DNA of 64,000 bases from Myxococcus xanthus (GCF_013116825.1 NZ_JABFNS010000031.1:1-64000), one strand, 5' to 3'; shown: positions 1-9,499, numbered from the stretch's first letter. Numbers and translations are program-made. Notes: a model not told the origin generated them from the letters alone.

Positions 1-1933
1 CCCCCACCCGCCCCGGGCAGCGCCGCATGGACGCGTCCAGCACCGCGCGGGCCTCCGCGTTGGGGTGGTGCACCGTCACCAGCTCCAGGCGCGTCGTGTC
101 CTCGGAGAGCAGTTGGAGCACGCACGCGTCTCCGAGCGCCTCCGACACCTTGCGCACCAGCACCTCCAGCACCATGGGCAGGTCCAACCCCGCCTCCGCG
201 ATGAGGTGGCTGACCTGCACCAGGACGTGGAGCCGCGCCGCCCCGCGCCGGCTCTCCTCCTCCGCCGCGCGCGCCTTGCGGAACAGGTCCGCGTTGTCGA
301 TGGCCAGCGCCGCGCGCCCCGCCAGCTCCTCGGCCAGGGACAGGTCCGGGATGTCGAAGGGCGCGGACGTCTCGCTCCGCATGAAGGTGAGCACCCCCAG
401 GGTGCGCTGCCGCGCCACCAGCGGCGTCAGGATGAGCGAGCCCACGCCCAGCTCGCGCGCGGCCGCGTACAGCCGCGCCGCCGCCGTGCTGGTGTCCCCG
501 GGCTCCGCGGTGGGGCGCGCCATCATCCACGGGCGCCCCGAGGCGAGCACCTCCGCCAGCAGCGTGGGGCTGCCTTCCTGCGGAGCGAAGCGCAGGAGCT
601 CCAACCCGCGCGGGGCCGATTGCGGATTCTCATAGAGCACGGCCAGCCGCCGCACCACGCCGTCCTCGTACGAATCCACCGCGCAGCCATCCGCGAAGTG
701 CCCCAACGCCAGCCGCGCCACGCCCGCCACCGTCTCCTCCCAGTCCAGCGACGCCGACACGAGCGCGCTCGCGTCCGCCAGGAGCCGCAGGCGCTGTCCC
801 GCCGCCTCCGCCTGAAGCCGCGCGGTGCGCTCCCGTGCGTACAGCCGCGCGCGCTCCAGCGCCTGGCCACACGCATGCCCCAGGCCGGTGATGGAGGCCC
901 GCTCCAGCACCGAGAAGCGCCGCGACTCCGAGAAACCGAGGCACAACGTGCCAAAGGCATGCCCTTCCACCTGCAAGGGCAGCAACACCAACGCGCGCAG
1001 TGCCCCCAGCACGGGCACCACGTCCCGCGCCGCGGCGGGCGTCTCCAGCCACACCGGCGCTCCCTGCACGGGCACCCCGTCCCGCGCCGCCGCGGGCGTC
1101 TCCAGCCGCACCGGTCCACCCGCGCCGAGCCCCGGCACACCACCGCTTCGCCAGGGCGGCACCCGGAGCGCCTCCCGCTGCGCGTTGGACACCCCCAGCG
1201 CGGCCTTCAACGCCAGCGTCCCGTCCGGCTCCCCCAGGTACACCAGGCCCACGCCCGCGCCCACCGCGGGAAGCCCCTGCTCCAGCACCACGCGCGCCAC
1301 CTCGTCCGAGGACAGCGCGCCGCCCAAGGCCTCCGTCACCGCCTGGAAGCGACGCAGCCGCAGCACCTCCGACTCCTCCACCTCCGCTCGCGCGGACAGC
1401 ACGGACTGGCGCAGCGTCTCCGCCATGCGCTCGCGCTCCAGCGCCAGCGCCGCCAGCTTCACCGAGAGGCCGAAGCGCCGCACGTCCTCCTCCCGTGGCC
1501 GCCACGGCTCGCGGAAGAGCACGCCCAGCACACCGGCGGCGCCCAGGCCGGAGGCGAAGAAGAGCGGCTGGGACAGCAAGGCCGTGGCCCCCAGGCGGCG
1601 CAGGGCGTCCGGCTCGGAGGCCAGCAGCGCGTCTCGCGACACGTCCTCCACCACCCGGGGCAGGCGCGGCTCACCCGGCGCGGGCGCCTGGGCCAGCAAC
1701 TGCTGAGCCCAGATGGCGGCCGCCTCCGCGTCCACGCCATGCGTGGTGAGCGTGCTCAAGTCGCCCGTCCCGCCCCACCAGCACAGGAAGGCACCTGAAG
1801 CCCCCAGCGTGGCGGACGCCTGGCAAAGCAATTCCTCCAGCACCGCCACCACCGGCGGTGCTGCGGACAACCGCTCCAGGGCCCGCGACATACGGTCCAC
1901 CGAGGCTCCCACGTTTCTTCCGGGCACATTCAT
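1..1933 (-). CDS. Multi-GAF-domain sensor protein, 3' end outside window
   Basis: An open frame runs without a stop from an ATG at 1933 (GGGGGAG about 7 nt upstream) to the window edge, giving about 644 residues with the C-terminus missing. It reads as successive GAF-type sensor modules joined by helical linkers rich in Arg, Glu and Ala: roughly residues 20-165, 190-370 and 380-565, with a fourth beginning near 580. Each ends in the helix typical of GAF domains (for example AALALERERM and AALAIDNADLF). No transmembrane segment is seen, so it is probably cytoplasmic. The family usually ends in a histidine kinase or phosphatase output domain, which would lie left of the window; that is inference. 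A 57-bp in-frame tandem duplication occurs inside the second GAF region. Confidence 0.85.
   Translation of the reverse strand, partial: MNVPGRNVGASVDRMSRALERLSAAPPVVAVLEELLCQASATLGASGAFLCWWGGTGDLSTLTTHGVDAEAAAIWAQQLLAQAPAPGEPRLPRVVEDVSRDALLASEPDALRRLGATALLSQPLFFASGLGAAGVLGVLFREPWRPREEDVRRFGLSVKLAALALERERMAETLRQSVLSARAEVEESEVLRLRRFQAVTEALGGALSSDEVARVVLEQGLPAVGAGVGLVYLGEPDGTLALKAALGVSNAQREALRVPPWRSGGVPGLGAGGPVRLETPAAARDGVPVQGAPVWLETPAAARDVVPVLGALRALVLLPLQVEGHAFGTLCLGFSESRRFSVLERASITGLGHACGQALERARLYARERTARLQAEAAGQRLRLLADASALVSASLDWEETVAGVARLALGHFADGCAVDSYEDGVVRRLAVLYENPQSAPRGLELLRFAPQEGSPTLLAEVLASGRPWMMARPTAEPGDTSTAAARLYAAARELGVGSLILTPLVARQRTLGVLTFMRSETSAPFDIPDLSLAEELAGRAALAIDNADLFRKARAAEEESRRGAARLHVLVQVSHLIAEAGLDLPMVLEVLVRKVSEALGDACVLQLLSEDTTRLELVTVHHPNAEARAVLDASMRRCPGRVG
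1021..1134. repeat. 57-bp in-frame tandem duplication inside GAF gene
   Basis: Two near-identical 57-bp units begin at 1021 and 1078. In the minus-strand frame each encodes a 19-residue block containing LETPAAARD and VPV. Because 57 is a multiple of 3, the frame is kept. It looks like a recent slippage or recombination duplication within a loop of the second GAF module. Confidence 0.75.
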
Positions 1934-2055
1934 GCCCCACTCCCCCCGGCACGGACGCATGGCTCCCTGCCTCGAAGCCTCATCCTCCCATGCCAGACGA
2001 AGCGTGGAAACCGCACAGCGCGTTGCCCTGAAGTACGGGGTTCCCCTCGGGTGCC

Positions 2056-3177
2056 TCAGTGCTCGAAGACGCGGAAGAAGGCGAAGAAGATTTCCAGCAC
2101 GATGAGCAGGACGATGACGGCCTCCAACGTGTGGGAGCGGTCGATGTCCACGTCGCCCTTGAGCAGGCCATACGTCTGGGCCAACAACTGCTGCTTGCGG
2201 GTGACGGCGGCCTGCCACGGCGGGATGCGCATGCGGCGCACGGCGCTCTCGTAGACCTTGGCCAGGTAGAAGTCGCCGATGATTTTGAGGCTGTTCTCCA
2301 CGCGCTCGATGAACTCGTTGAGGTCCACCAGCGTGGAGAGCGTCTGCCGGGCCAGGCTGCGGTAGGGGCTGCGGAACAACGTGGCCCACCCATGCCGCGC
2401 GGCCTGCACCTTCTCGTGGATGCGGGTGATGTGCGCGTCCAACCGCTCGTCGTAGTAGCGGAACTCCAACAACTGCGCGTTGGCGATTTCCAGCAGGTCG
2501 GGGATGTCTCGCGAGCCGGACGGCTCGTAGACGAAGGCGCTGTTCCAGTCGATGACGACCAGGTCCTGGATGGTGTAGCTGAAGCGCGACTGGAGCACGG
2601 ATTCGCTCTCACGCGGAGACAGCGGCACCGTGCCGCTTTCGCCCAGGAGCAGCCGGGCCAGGTCCGCGCGCGCCACCAGCTCATCCGCGGTGGGATTGCC
2701 ACGGATGTGCTCGGCGAAGATGACGGTGTAGCTCTCGTTCTGCTCCCACAGGTGCGGCGCCTGCGCGGCGGGGGCGATGGTGCGGCGCACACCTTCCACC
2801 AACTCCAACGCCAGGTCCTCCAACGCCTGGCTGTCATAGAGCTCGTCCGCCATGCGCGTGAGCGCCTTCAACGAGGTGCCCGGAACGACCGGCACCTGGA
2901 GGATGATGGACACGGCGCCATGGTCGAACAGGCGCGCGGTGACATCCACCGTGACGGGGCCGTCCCGCAGCGCCAGGGGCCGGCGGCCCAGCTCATAGGC
3001 CAGCGGCGGGTTGGGCAGCTGGATGTACTGACTGTTCTCCCGTGACAGCTTGAGCCGGCGCGAGTCCTCCGTGAGCACCCGGCGCGCGCGCTCCAGGTCC
3101 AGCTCCTCCGCGATGTCGAAGGTGCGGTAGCAGAGGACGTACGCCTTGTCGAAGAGCAGCGGTTCGGCAGCGTCCAT
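2056..3177 (-). CDS. DUF155 (RMND1/Sif2-like) protein with C-terminal membrane anchor
   Basis: A 373-residue protein. The C-terminal third has the layout I associate with the DUF155 family (mitochondrial RMND1, yeast Sif2/Sif3): a long helix with ERVENSLKIIGDFYLAKVY, then a second helix, an acidic DIDRSHTLEA stretch, and a single hydrophobic segment (VIVLLIVLEIFFAFF) almost at the C-terminus. That predicts a tail-anchored inner-membrane protein with a large cytoplasmic domain. The family assignment is by remembered pattern, and the biochemical role in bacteria is unknown. It is on the same strand as the GAF gene, 122 bp upstream of it, and could be co-transcribed. Confidence 0.8.
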   Translation of the reverse strand: MDAAEPLLFDKAYVLCYRTFDIAEELDLERARRVLTEDSRRLKLSRENSQYIQLPNPPLAYELGRRPLALRDGPVTVDVTARLFDHGAVSIILQVPVVPGTSLKALTRMADELYDSQALEDLALELVEGVRRTIAPAAQAPHLWEQNESYTVIFAEHIRGNPTADELVARADLARLLLGESGTVPLSPRESESVLQSRFSYTIQDLVVIDWNSAFVYEPSGSRDIPDLLEIANAQLLEFRYYDERLDAHITRIHEKVQAARHGWATLFRSPYRSLARQTLSTLVDLNEFIERVENSLKIIGDFYLAKVYESAVRRMRIPPWQAAVTRKQQLLAQTYGLLKGDVDIDRSHTLEAVIVLLIVLEIFFAFFRVFEH

Positions 3178-3318
3178 GGTGCGTGAAGCCTAACCCGCGC
3201 CCATGACAATCCGTGGCCGGCCCCCCTGGCATGCCAGACAGTCGTCATTCCCTCCGCGGCGCCGTACCGGACTGGACGGCCCCGCGAGGCGCTGGACTGT
3301 CTTCAACCGAGCGAACGT

Positions 3319-4194
3319 TCAGGGCCGGTGACGCGGAGGAGGCGGCGTCAGCTCCGTGCGCACGTCCCACAGCTCCGGGAAGAAGCGCAGGTCCAACGCC
3401 TTGCGCAGGAAGCCCACGCCCGAGGAGCCGCCCGTGCCCTGCTTGAAGCCGATGATGCGCATCACCGTCATCATGTGGCGGTAGCGCCAGAGCTGGAAAC
3501 GCTCCTCGGTGTCCACCAGCTTCTCGCACATCTCATATGCGTCCCAGTGCGCCTCGGCGTCCTGGTAGATGCGCCGGAACACCTCCACCACCTCCGGGCT
3601 CTTCTCGTAGGGCTTGCGCCAGTCACGCTGCACGTGGCTCTGCGGCACCGGATGCCCCATGCGCGACAGGTGGCGCAGGAACTCGTCATACAGGCTGGGG
3701 GATTCGAACAGCCGCTCCAACTCGCCGTGGATGGCGGGGACGTGGCGGAAGGGCATCAACGCCTGCGCGTCCTTGTTGCCCAGCAGGAACTCCACCGCAC
3801 GGTACTGGAAGCTCTGGAAGCCAGAGGAGCTGCCCAGCGTGTCGCGGAACTCCAGGTACTCGTTCGGCGTGAGCGTCTCCAGCACGCTCCACTGTTCGAA
3901 GAGCATCCGTTGGATGTGCGCCACGCGCGCGAAAATCTTGAACGACGGCTCCAGCCGGTCTGCCTGCACGTAACGGATGCAGGCGCCCAGCTCGTGGATG
4001 AGCAGCTTCATCCACAGCTCGCTCGTCTGATGCTGGATGATGAACAACAGCTCGTCGTGGTGAGGCGGCTGAGAGCGCGTCACCTGCGCCGACAAGAGCC
4101 GGTCGAGCTGCAGATAATCACCGTACGTGGTCCTTCCGGCCAGGTCGGTGATGATTCCAGGCTCCAAATCGCGTTTGTTCATGGGCCCGGGCAT
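3319..4194 (-). CDS. kynA: Tryptophan 2,3-dioxygenase
   Basis: Heme-dependent oxygenase that opens the indole ring of L-tryptophan to N-formylkynurenine, the first step of the kynurenine pathway. At 291 residues it has the usual bacterial length. Visible family motifs are [11 protein letters not shown] (substrate-side His), [20 protein letters not shown] with the expected heme-axial His, and GTGGSSG near the C-terminus. An alternative start (MNKRDL) lies at 4182. No other kynurenine gene is adjacent; the neighbours on both sides are unrelated and the gaps are 130-140 bp, so it is probably a single-gene unit. Confidence 0.95.
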   Translation of the reverse strand: MPGPMNKRDLEPGIITDLAGRTTYGDYLQLDRLLSAQVTRSQPPHHDELLFIIQHQTSELWMKLLIHELGACIRYVQADRLEPSFKIFARVAHIQRMLFEQWSVLETLTPNEYLEFRDTLGSSSGFQSFQYRAVEFLLGNKDAQALMPFRHVPAIHGELERLFESPSLYDEFLRHLSRMGHPVPQSHVQRDWRKPYEKSPEVVEVFRRIYQDAEAHWDAYEMCEKLVDTEERFQLWRYRHMMTVMRIIGFKQGTGGSSGVGFLRKALDLRFFPELWDVRTELTPPPPRHRP

Positions 4195-4323
4195 TCATGC
4201 TCGTGCAAGCCCCCACGGGCAAGTCTCTCCCGCATGGGCGGACCCCGATTCCTCTCCCGGCAACAGAGCGGAAGGACGGGGGCGCGGTCACTCTCTGCCC
4301 GGGCCGGGGCAGCGTGCCGCTGG

Positions 4324-4860
4324 CTAGCCTGCGTGCCCAGCCTGAGCGGCAGCCGCCAACGCCTTGGACGCGGCGCGTCCACGCGGCAGCTTGATGTCAT
4401 CCACGCTGTCCGGGTCGGCGTAGTCCTTCCAGTCGCTCGGGCGGCGGTTGGTCTTCTCCAGCATGCGGAGCTTCTGGTAGTGGGCCGCGCAGTAGCCCTT
4501 GGTGCGGCTGGGCTTGCCGCAGCCGATGATGGCGCACGCGCGCGAGCCGTCAGGACCCGCCGCCGCCGGCTTGCGGCCACGACGCTTGCCACCCACGGCC
4601 GCGGGAGCCGCCGTCACGGAGCCGCGCGCCGCGGGAGGGCGACCCGGGCCACGACGGCCGGCCTTGGCGGCCGCGGGAATCTGGGCGCCGAACAGGGGCC
4701 CGACGACCTCGGCCAGCGGGGCCAGGCGCTCGGCCACGTTGCGGAGCGCGTCCAAGTCCGCCGTGCCCTCCTCCAGCCGCGCGACCACGTCACGCAGCGG
4801 CTTGAGCTGGACCTCGATTTCATTGCGGATCATGTCGCGAAACGCTTTATCCACGGACAT
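4324..4860 (-). CDS. Probable DNA-binding protein with AT-hook-like segments and C4/H zinc finger
   Basis: About 178 residues from the ATG at 4860, preceded by GAGG in a GTGAGG context; a GTG 15 nt further upstream would add five residues. The N-terminal ~60 residues are an amphipathic, probably coiled-coil helix. A basic, proline-rich middle follows with two AT-hook-like cores (GPGRPP and RRGRKP). Then comes a compact C-x4-C-x9-C-x2-H cluster (CAIIGC ... GYCAAHYQK) that looks zinc-binding. This layout suggests an oligomeric nucleoid or regulatory DNA-binding protein. No specific function is assigned. The upstream region is conspicuously AT-rich for this genome. Confidence 0.8.
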   Translation of the reverse strand: MSVDKAFRDMIRNEIEVQLKPLRDVVARLEEGTADLDALRNVAERLAPLAEVVGPLFGAQIPAAAKAGRRGPGRPPAARGSVTAAPAAVGGKRRGRKPAAAGPDGSRACAIIGCGKPSRTKGYCAAHYQKLRMLEKTNRRPSDWKDYADPDSVDDIKLPRGRAASKALAAAAQAGHAG

Positions 4861-5059
4861 TCGTTGAATCCTCACCTGGGGAACGACAAGAGTAATGCAG
4901 TACTAAGGGGGGGCTGATGCTCGATGCTTGTGATGCTGCCCATACCCTTACCTTCCAAAAATGGTTTTGTCTAAAGGAAGAGATAAAAGTTGTGACTGAG
5001 CAACGGACCATTCGCCCCGTTGTCGCAGGTCTCACCTGTTTCCCGGCGGCAACAGTGGC
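4861..5059. other. AT-rich intergenic region upstream of the zinc-finger gene
   Basis: About 200 bp between two minus-strand genes, with an unusually AT-rich stretch near 4945-5000. On the minus strand TAGACA is followed 17 nt later by TAAGGG, a weak match to a housekeeping promoter for the gene starting at 4860. I would not rely on the exact hexamers. Confidence 0.3.
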
Positions 5060-5557
5060 CTAGCCGTCCCAGTGCAGGGACTCCAGCAGGGGGACCTCCC
5101 CCGCCACCTGGGACACCTGGGGGCGTGACAGCAGCTCGTCCCAAGTGGCCGATAAATCACGACGCAGGCCGTCCAACGACAGGGAATCCAGGGCAGTCAT
5201 GAGCTGGGGCAGTCGTGCATTCTCCTCTTCTTGGAAATGAGCCACCGCCAGATCTTCCAGTGTCAACAGACGCGCCTGCCACTCGGAATGGCCCGAGGGC
5301 AGCTCTTCCAGCTCAGCCATCAGCTCACGCATCGTGAGATGGTCTTCCGTCTGCTCACGACAAGACTCGCGGTCCTCCACCCCTGCCATCACCGGGTAGA
5401 GGCAACGCTCCTCCAGTCGTGAGTGAAGCCTCAGCAATGCCAGCAGCTCCGCCGTCAATCCCCCCAGCTCATCGGGTTCCCCACCCGATGCCAGACGCTC
5501 GAGACGCTCTTCCAGTTCCCGATGCTGGTCGATGAGGATGTCGAACGGGCTGCCCAT
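5060..5557 (-). CDS. Hemerythrin-like di-iron (HHE) domain protein
   Basis: A 165-residue cytoplasmic four-helix-bundle protein starting at the ATG at 5557 (MGSPFDIL); upstream codons in frame look non-coding. The spacing of candidate iron ligands fits the hemerythrin/HHE family: DQHRELEERL, LRLHSRLEERCLYP (H-x3-E), EDHLTMREL and AHFQEEEN (H-x3-4-E). Such proteins bind O2 or NO or act in oxidative and iron stress responses; which applies here is unknown. It is convergent with nothing and divergent from the acyltransferase-like gene at 5739. Confidence 0.85.
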   Translation of the reverse strand: MGSPFDILIDQHRELEERLERLASGGEPDELGGLTAELLALLRLHSRLEERCLYPVMAGVEDRESCREQTEDHLTMRELMAELEELPSGHSEWQARLLTLEDLAVAHFQEEENARLPQLMTALDSLSLDGLRRDLSATWDELLSRPQVSQVAGEVPLLESLHWDG

Positions 5558-5738
5558 GCCGGAACGTTCGGCATGCACCTGGAAGCAGACAACCTGAGCA
5601 TGCCTGCGAGCTGGCATTACTCAAACTCCTACGACCCCCCACTGTCGCAGCCGCCGCCTCCGAGGCGCCCGGCTGCCCGGCGGCCGGGAGGCGGGCGCCG
5701 CCTGCTGGGGACGCCACGCATCCCCATGTTTTTCCATC

Positions 5739-6281
5739 ATGGATGCCCCGCTCGCCAGCCTGCGCCGGGCCGCGTTCCGCCTCGCCGAGCAGGGCACGGC
5801 GCTGTCGGCCCTGTACCACCGGGCGCGGCTGCTGGGCCGCGAGCACCTGCCATTGAAAGGCCCGGTGCCGCTGGTGGGGAGCCACGGCGTCTGGGGTTAT
5901 GAGACGCCTGCCTTCTTTCATCTGATCCACCGGGGCACCGGCCGCCATCATTGGGGCCTGACGGAACGGGGGTTCTTCCGCATCCCGTTGATCCGCATGG
6001 TGTTGCCATGGTTGCTGCGCTGGATGCGGGACATCCTGGCCACGGACCAGATGCCCCGGCGCCATGAGCTCCAGGTGCCCACGCTCGTCATCCAGGGCGG
6101 CCGGGACCTGCTGGTGTCGCCCCGCGCCGCCCACGACGTGGCGCGGCACATCCCCGGAGCCCGGCTGGCGCCCATCCGGGGCGCCAGCCGCCTGCCCTAC
6201 ATGAGCCAACGCGATGCCTTCAACACGCTGGCCGGGGCCTCCTCCGGCAGCACCTGGACTGAGCCCCCACCCACACCATGA
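5739..6281 (+). pseudogene. Chimeric remnant: acyltransferase N-terminus joined to alpha/beta-hydrolase C-terminus
   Basis: An intact 180-residue frame made of two unrelated halves. Residues ~1-92 resemble the start of a glycerolipid (PlsC-type) acyltransferase: GSHGVWGYETPAFFH, GLTERGFFRIPLIR, VLPWL. The rest of that fold, including the usual CYPGGARE-like segment, is absent. From about residue 93 the sequence becomes the C-terminal part of an alpha/beta hydrolase (LQVPTLVIQGGRDLLVSPRAA), with the acid in GGRDLL. The place where the catalytic His is expected reads GASRLPYMSQ, so the His is replaced by Arg. This looks like an internal deletion fusing two tandem genes, probably non-functional. 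It overlaps the next gene by 4 bp (ATGA), which suggests an old operon. Confidence 0.65.
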
Positions 6282-7216
6282 CCACCGACGCCACCCACCT
6301 GCCCCGCTCCGCCCTGCTGTTCCTGGCCCGCCGCCCTGGACTGGAGAGCGCCGCCATGCGCCTGCGCCCCTTCCGGCGGCTGGCCTCGCGCTTCATCGCC
6401 GGAGAGACGCTGGAGGAGGCCGTGGACGCCGTGAAGGCGCTGTCAGCGCGCGGGCTCATGGCGTCGTTCGACCACCTCAACGAGGCCGTCCAGACACCCG
6501 AGGAGGCGCGGGAGGAGGTGCGCCAGTACCAGCGGCTGCTGGCCCGCATCGACGCGGTGGGCGTGCGGGCCAACGTGTCGCTGAAGCTCACCCAGTGCGG
6601 GCTGCTGTTCGATGAAGCCCTGGCCCTGGAGAACGCGCGCACGGTGGTGGCCGAGGCCGCGGCCCGCGACTCCTTCGTGCGCATCGACATGGAGGACAGC
6701 TCGGTGACGCAGGTGACGCTGGACATCGTGCGGCAGCTGCGCGCGGAGTTCGGCGAGCCCCATGTCGGCGCCGTGTTGCAAAGCGCCTTGCGGCGCACGG
6801 AGCAGGACGCGAAGGCGCTGTGCGCACAGCGCATCCGCATCCGTCTATGCAAGGGTGCCTATCTGGAGAAGCCCCACGTGGCCTTCCCAGACAAGCGGGA
6901 CGTGGATGCCAGCTTCGTTCGCACCATGCGGGTGCTGCTGGACAGCGGCATGTATCACGGCATCGCCACGCACGATGAGCGGATGATTGAAGCGACACTG
7001 GACCACGCGGCGAAGCGCGGACTGCCGCGCGGCGCCTTCGAGTTCCAGATGCTGTACGGCATCCGCCGGGACTTGCAGGGGCGACTCGTGAGGGAGGGTC
7101 ACCCGGTGCGCATCTACGCGCCGTACGGACGGCACTGGTACCCGTACTTCATGCGCCGGCTGGCCGAGCGCCCCGCCAATCTGGCCTTCCTTCTGCGCAA
7201 CCTGCCACGTGGGTAG
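6278..7216 (+). CDS. Proline dehydrogenase (monofunctional)
   Basis: FAD enzyme oxidising proline to pyrroline-5-carboxylate. It has 312 residues, the length of single-domain PRODH (Bacillus PutB/FadM type) rather than bifunctional PutA. Family motifs are visible: NVSLKLTQ with the substrate-side Lys, RIDMED, RIRLCKGAY, FEFQMLYGIR, and the C-terminal YGRHWYPYFMRRLAERPAN that closes the active site. The start ATG overlaps the stop of the preceding chimeric gene (ATGA), so the two were built for coupled translation. No P5C dehydrogenase is adjacent. Confidence 0.95.
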   Translation: MTTDATHLPRSALLFLARRPGLESAAMRLRPFRRLASRFIAGETLEEAVDAVKALSARGLMASFDHLNEAVQTPEEAREEVRQYQRLLARIDAVGVRANVSLKLTQCGLLFDEALALENARTVVAEAAARDSFVRIDMEDSSVTQVTLDIVRQLRAEFGEPHVGAVLQSALRRTEQDAKALCAQRIRIRLCKGAYLEKPHVAFPDKRDVDASFVRTMRVLLDSGMYHGIATHDERMIEATLDHAAKRGLPRGAFEFQMLYGIRRDLQGRLVREGHPVRIYAPYGRHWYPYFMRRLAERPANLAFLLRNLPRG

Positions 7217-7571
7217 GAAGCAGTCCGCGCCTCCCCTCCTGGCATGCGGGGACGCCGCGAGGCCCGCATGGGGGTGAAACATGCGGATGAAACACCAGAC
7301 CGCGCACCCCCTCGGGCCCCCGCGCGGAGGACCAACGCCAACCGAGAATGGCCGGCCCGCATGGACAGCCATGTCCGGGCAACCCCATACCGGGGGCGGT
7401 TCGCGCGCCGCGGCATTCCCTGTTCATGCCCCATGTCTCGTCGCACGGCGTCGATGCGTCGCGAGCGGGCGGCCGCCCCCTCCCCCGCCACCCGCGGGGC
7501 CCGCTGGACGGCCGGCCGCTCCGGGTGCGCCTGGAGGGACACGCCGCGGGAGGCGTCCCTAGCTTTGCCGC
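7217..7571. other. Intergenic region between proline dehydrogenase and GH15 gene
   Basis: 355 bp with no convincing gene. Near its left end an 8-bp stem (CATGCGGG at 7243-7250, CCCGCATG at 7263-7270, 12-nt loop) could be a weak terminator for the proline dehydrogenase gene, but no T-run follows. The right end presumably holds the GH15 promoter; no clear hexamers were seen. Confidence 0.3.
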
Positions 7572-9365
7572 ATGGCGCTGCCCATCGAAGCCCATGCCCT
7601 CATTGGAGACACGCACAGCGCCGCGCTGGTGGCGAATGACGGCACCATCGACTGGCTGTGCTGGCCGCGCTTCGACTCGGACGCGTGCTTCGCGGCGCTG
7701 CTGGGTGAGCAGCGGCATGGCTTCTGGCGCATCGCCCCCACCGTGCCCGTGCGGCGCGTCCGCCGCCGCTACGTGCGCGACACGCTGGTCCTGGAGACGG
7801 AGTTCCACACCGACGCAGGCACCGTGCGCCTGTGCGACTTCATGCCGCTGCGCGAGGACACGCCGCAGTTGATTCGCATCGTGGAGGCCCGCACCGGACG
7901 GGTGCCGCTCCACCTGGAGTTCGCCCCCTGCTTCGGCTACGGCGACCGCACCCCCTGGGCCCGCCTGATTCCGGGAGGCGTCAGCACCAAGGCCGGCCCG
8001 GACGCGCTCTATCTGTCCACGGAGCTGCCGTTGCGCTTGGAGCACAGCCATGTGCTCGCGGACTTCGCCGTGCCGGAAGGGCAACGCATGGCCTTCGTCC
8101 TGTCCTGGCATCCTTCGCACCTGCCTCCGCCCCGGCAGCCGCCGGACCCCTTCCTCACGCGCGCGGACACGGAGCGGTGGTGGCGCGCCTGGGCGCGCTG
8201 CTGCATCCATGAGAGCCCCTGGCGCGCGCAGGTGACGCGCTCGCTCATCACCCTCAAGGCGCTCACCTACTCCCCCACCGGCGGCGTGGTCGCCGCGCCC
8301 ACCACGTCCCTGCCGGAGCGGCTGGGCGGCGTGCGCAACTGGGACTACCGCTTCTGCTGGTTGCGGGATGCCACGATGACGCTGCTGACCCTGCTGGACG
8401 CCGGCTACACCCAGGAAGCCCAGGCCTGGCGGGACTGGCTGCTGCGCGCGGTGGCTGGAGAGCCCGACGAGCTCCAAATCCTCTACGGCGTGGCCGGAGA
8501 GCGCCGCGTCACCGAGCTGGAGCTGCCGTGGCTGCCGGGCTTCGCGGGCTCGCGCCCGGTGCGCATCGGAAACGCCGCCGTGGGCCAGTTCCAGTTGGAC
8601 GTCTTCGGCGAGATTGCCGACTGCCTCTACCACGCGCTCCGTCACGGCGTCCGTTCGGACGCCGAGGCCTGGGACGTGAGCGTGCACCTGCTGCGCTTCG
8701 TGGAGCGCCACTGGGACCAGCCCGACGAGGGCATCTGGGAGGTGCGCGGCGGGCGACAACAGTTCACCCACTCCAAGGTCATGGCCTGGGTGGCCATGGA
8801 CCGGATGGTGAAGACGGCGGACCTGCGCTGCATGCGCGGCGCGCAGGTGGAGCACTGGAAGGCGCTGCGGGCGCAGATGCACGCGGACATCTGCGCGCGG
8901 GGCTACGACGCGCGCCGCAACACCTTCACCCAGGCCTTTGGCAGCCGGTGCCTGGACGCCAGCCTGCTGTTGATTCCCATGGTGGGATTCCTCCCACCCG
9001 ACGACGTCCGCGTACGCGGCACCGTGGAGGCCATCCGCCGCGAGCTGTGCCTGGACGGGCTGGTGCGCCGCTACCACACGCACGAGACGCGGGACGGTCT
9101 CCCTCCGGGCGAAGGCGTCTTCCTCGCGTGCAGCTTCTGGCTGGCGGACGCGCTGGCGCTGATGGGCCGCAAGGGCGAGGCGCGCGCTCTGTTCGAGCGC
9201 CTGCTGGGCCTGTGCAACGACGTGGGCCTGCTGTCCGAGGAATACGACCCGGTGGCCCACAAGATGGTGGGCAACTTCCCGCAGGCCTTCAGCCACCTCG
9301 CGCTGGTGGGCACCGCGCTGAACCTGTCGCGCGAGGGCGGCCCCGGTCAGCAGCGGCGCCTCTGA
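7572..9365 (+). CDS. Glycoside hydrolase family 15 (glucoamylase/trehalase-like)
   Basis: A 597-residue protein without a signal peptide, so probably cytoplasmic. It has the N-terminal beta-sandwich signature (LIGDTHSAALVANDGTIDWLCWP) followed by an (alpha/alpha)6 barrel. Barrel motifs include NWDYRFCWLRDA, a candidate general acid in DEGIWEVRG and a candidate catalytic base in LLSEEYDP. Members hydrolyse alpha-glucosidic bonds in maltooligosaccharides or trehalose, and the two activities cannot be separated from sequence alone. A GGGAGG lies about 14 nt before the ATG. It appears to be transcribed alone and faces the convergent porin-like gene at 9500. Confidence 0.92.
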   Translation: MALPIEAHALIGDTHSAALVANDGTIDWLCWPRFDSDACFAALLGEQRHGFWRIAPTVPVRRVRRRYVRDTLVLETEFHTDAGTVRLCDFMPLREDTPQLIRIVEARTGRVPLHLEFAPCFGYGDRTPWARLIPGGVSTKAGPDALYLSTELPLRLEHSHVLADFAVPEGQRMAFVLSWHPSHLPPPRQPPDPFLTRADTERWWRAWARCCIHESPWRAQVTRSLITLKALTYSPTGGVVAAPTTSLPERLGGVRNWDYRFCWLRDATMTLLTLLDAGYTQEAQAWRDWLLRAVAGEPDELQILYGVAGERRVTELELPWLPGFAGSRPVRIGNAAVGQFQLDVFGEIADCLYHALRHGVRSDAEAWDVSVHLLRFVERHWDQPDEGIWEVRGGRQQFTHSKVMAWVAMDRMVKTADLRCMRGAQVEHWKALRAQMHADICARGYDARRNTFTQAFGSRCLDASLLLIPMVGFLPPDDVRVRGTVEAIRRELCLDGLVRRYHTHETRDGLPPGEGVFLACSFWLADALALMGRKGEARALFERLLGLCNDVGLLSEEYDPVAHKMVGNFPQAFSHLALVGTALNLSREGGPGQQRRL

Positions 9366-9499
9366 CGGCGGCGGCCCGGGACATCGACTGGAAATGAAGC
9401 GGGCCCCGGCACGCGGTGGGAGCAGCGTCCCACCTCGTCCGAGGCCCCTGAAGCACCACACGCATGTCCACGTCCTCGAGGGACGCGGCGGAGCGGAGA

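Noticed and set aside
65-1798. 577-codon plus-strand open frame at the left edge
   Set aside because: Arg/His/Gln-rich shadow of the minus-strand GAF gene, typical of high-GC DNA; no domain content and no ribosome-binding site.
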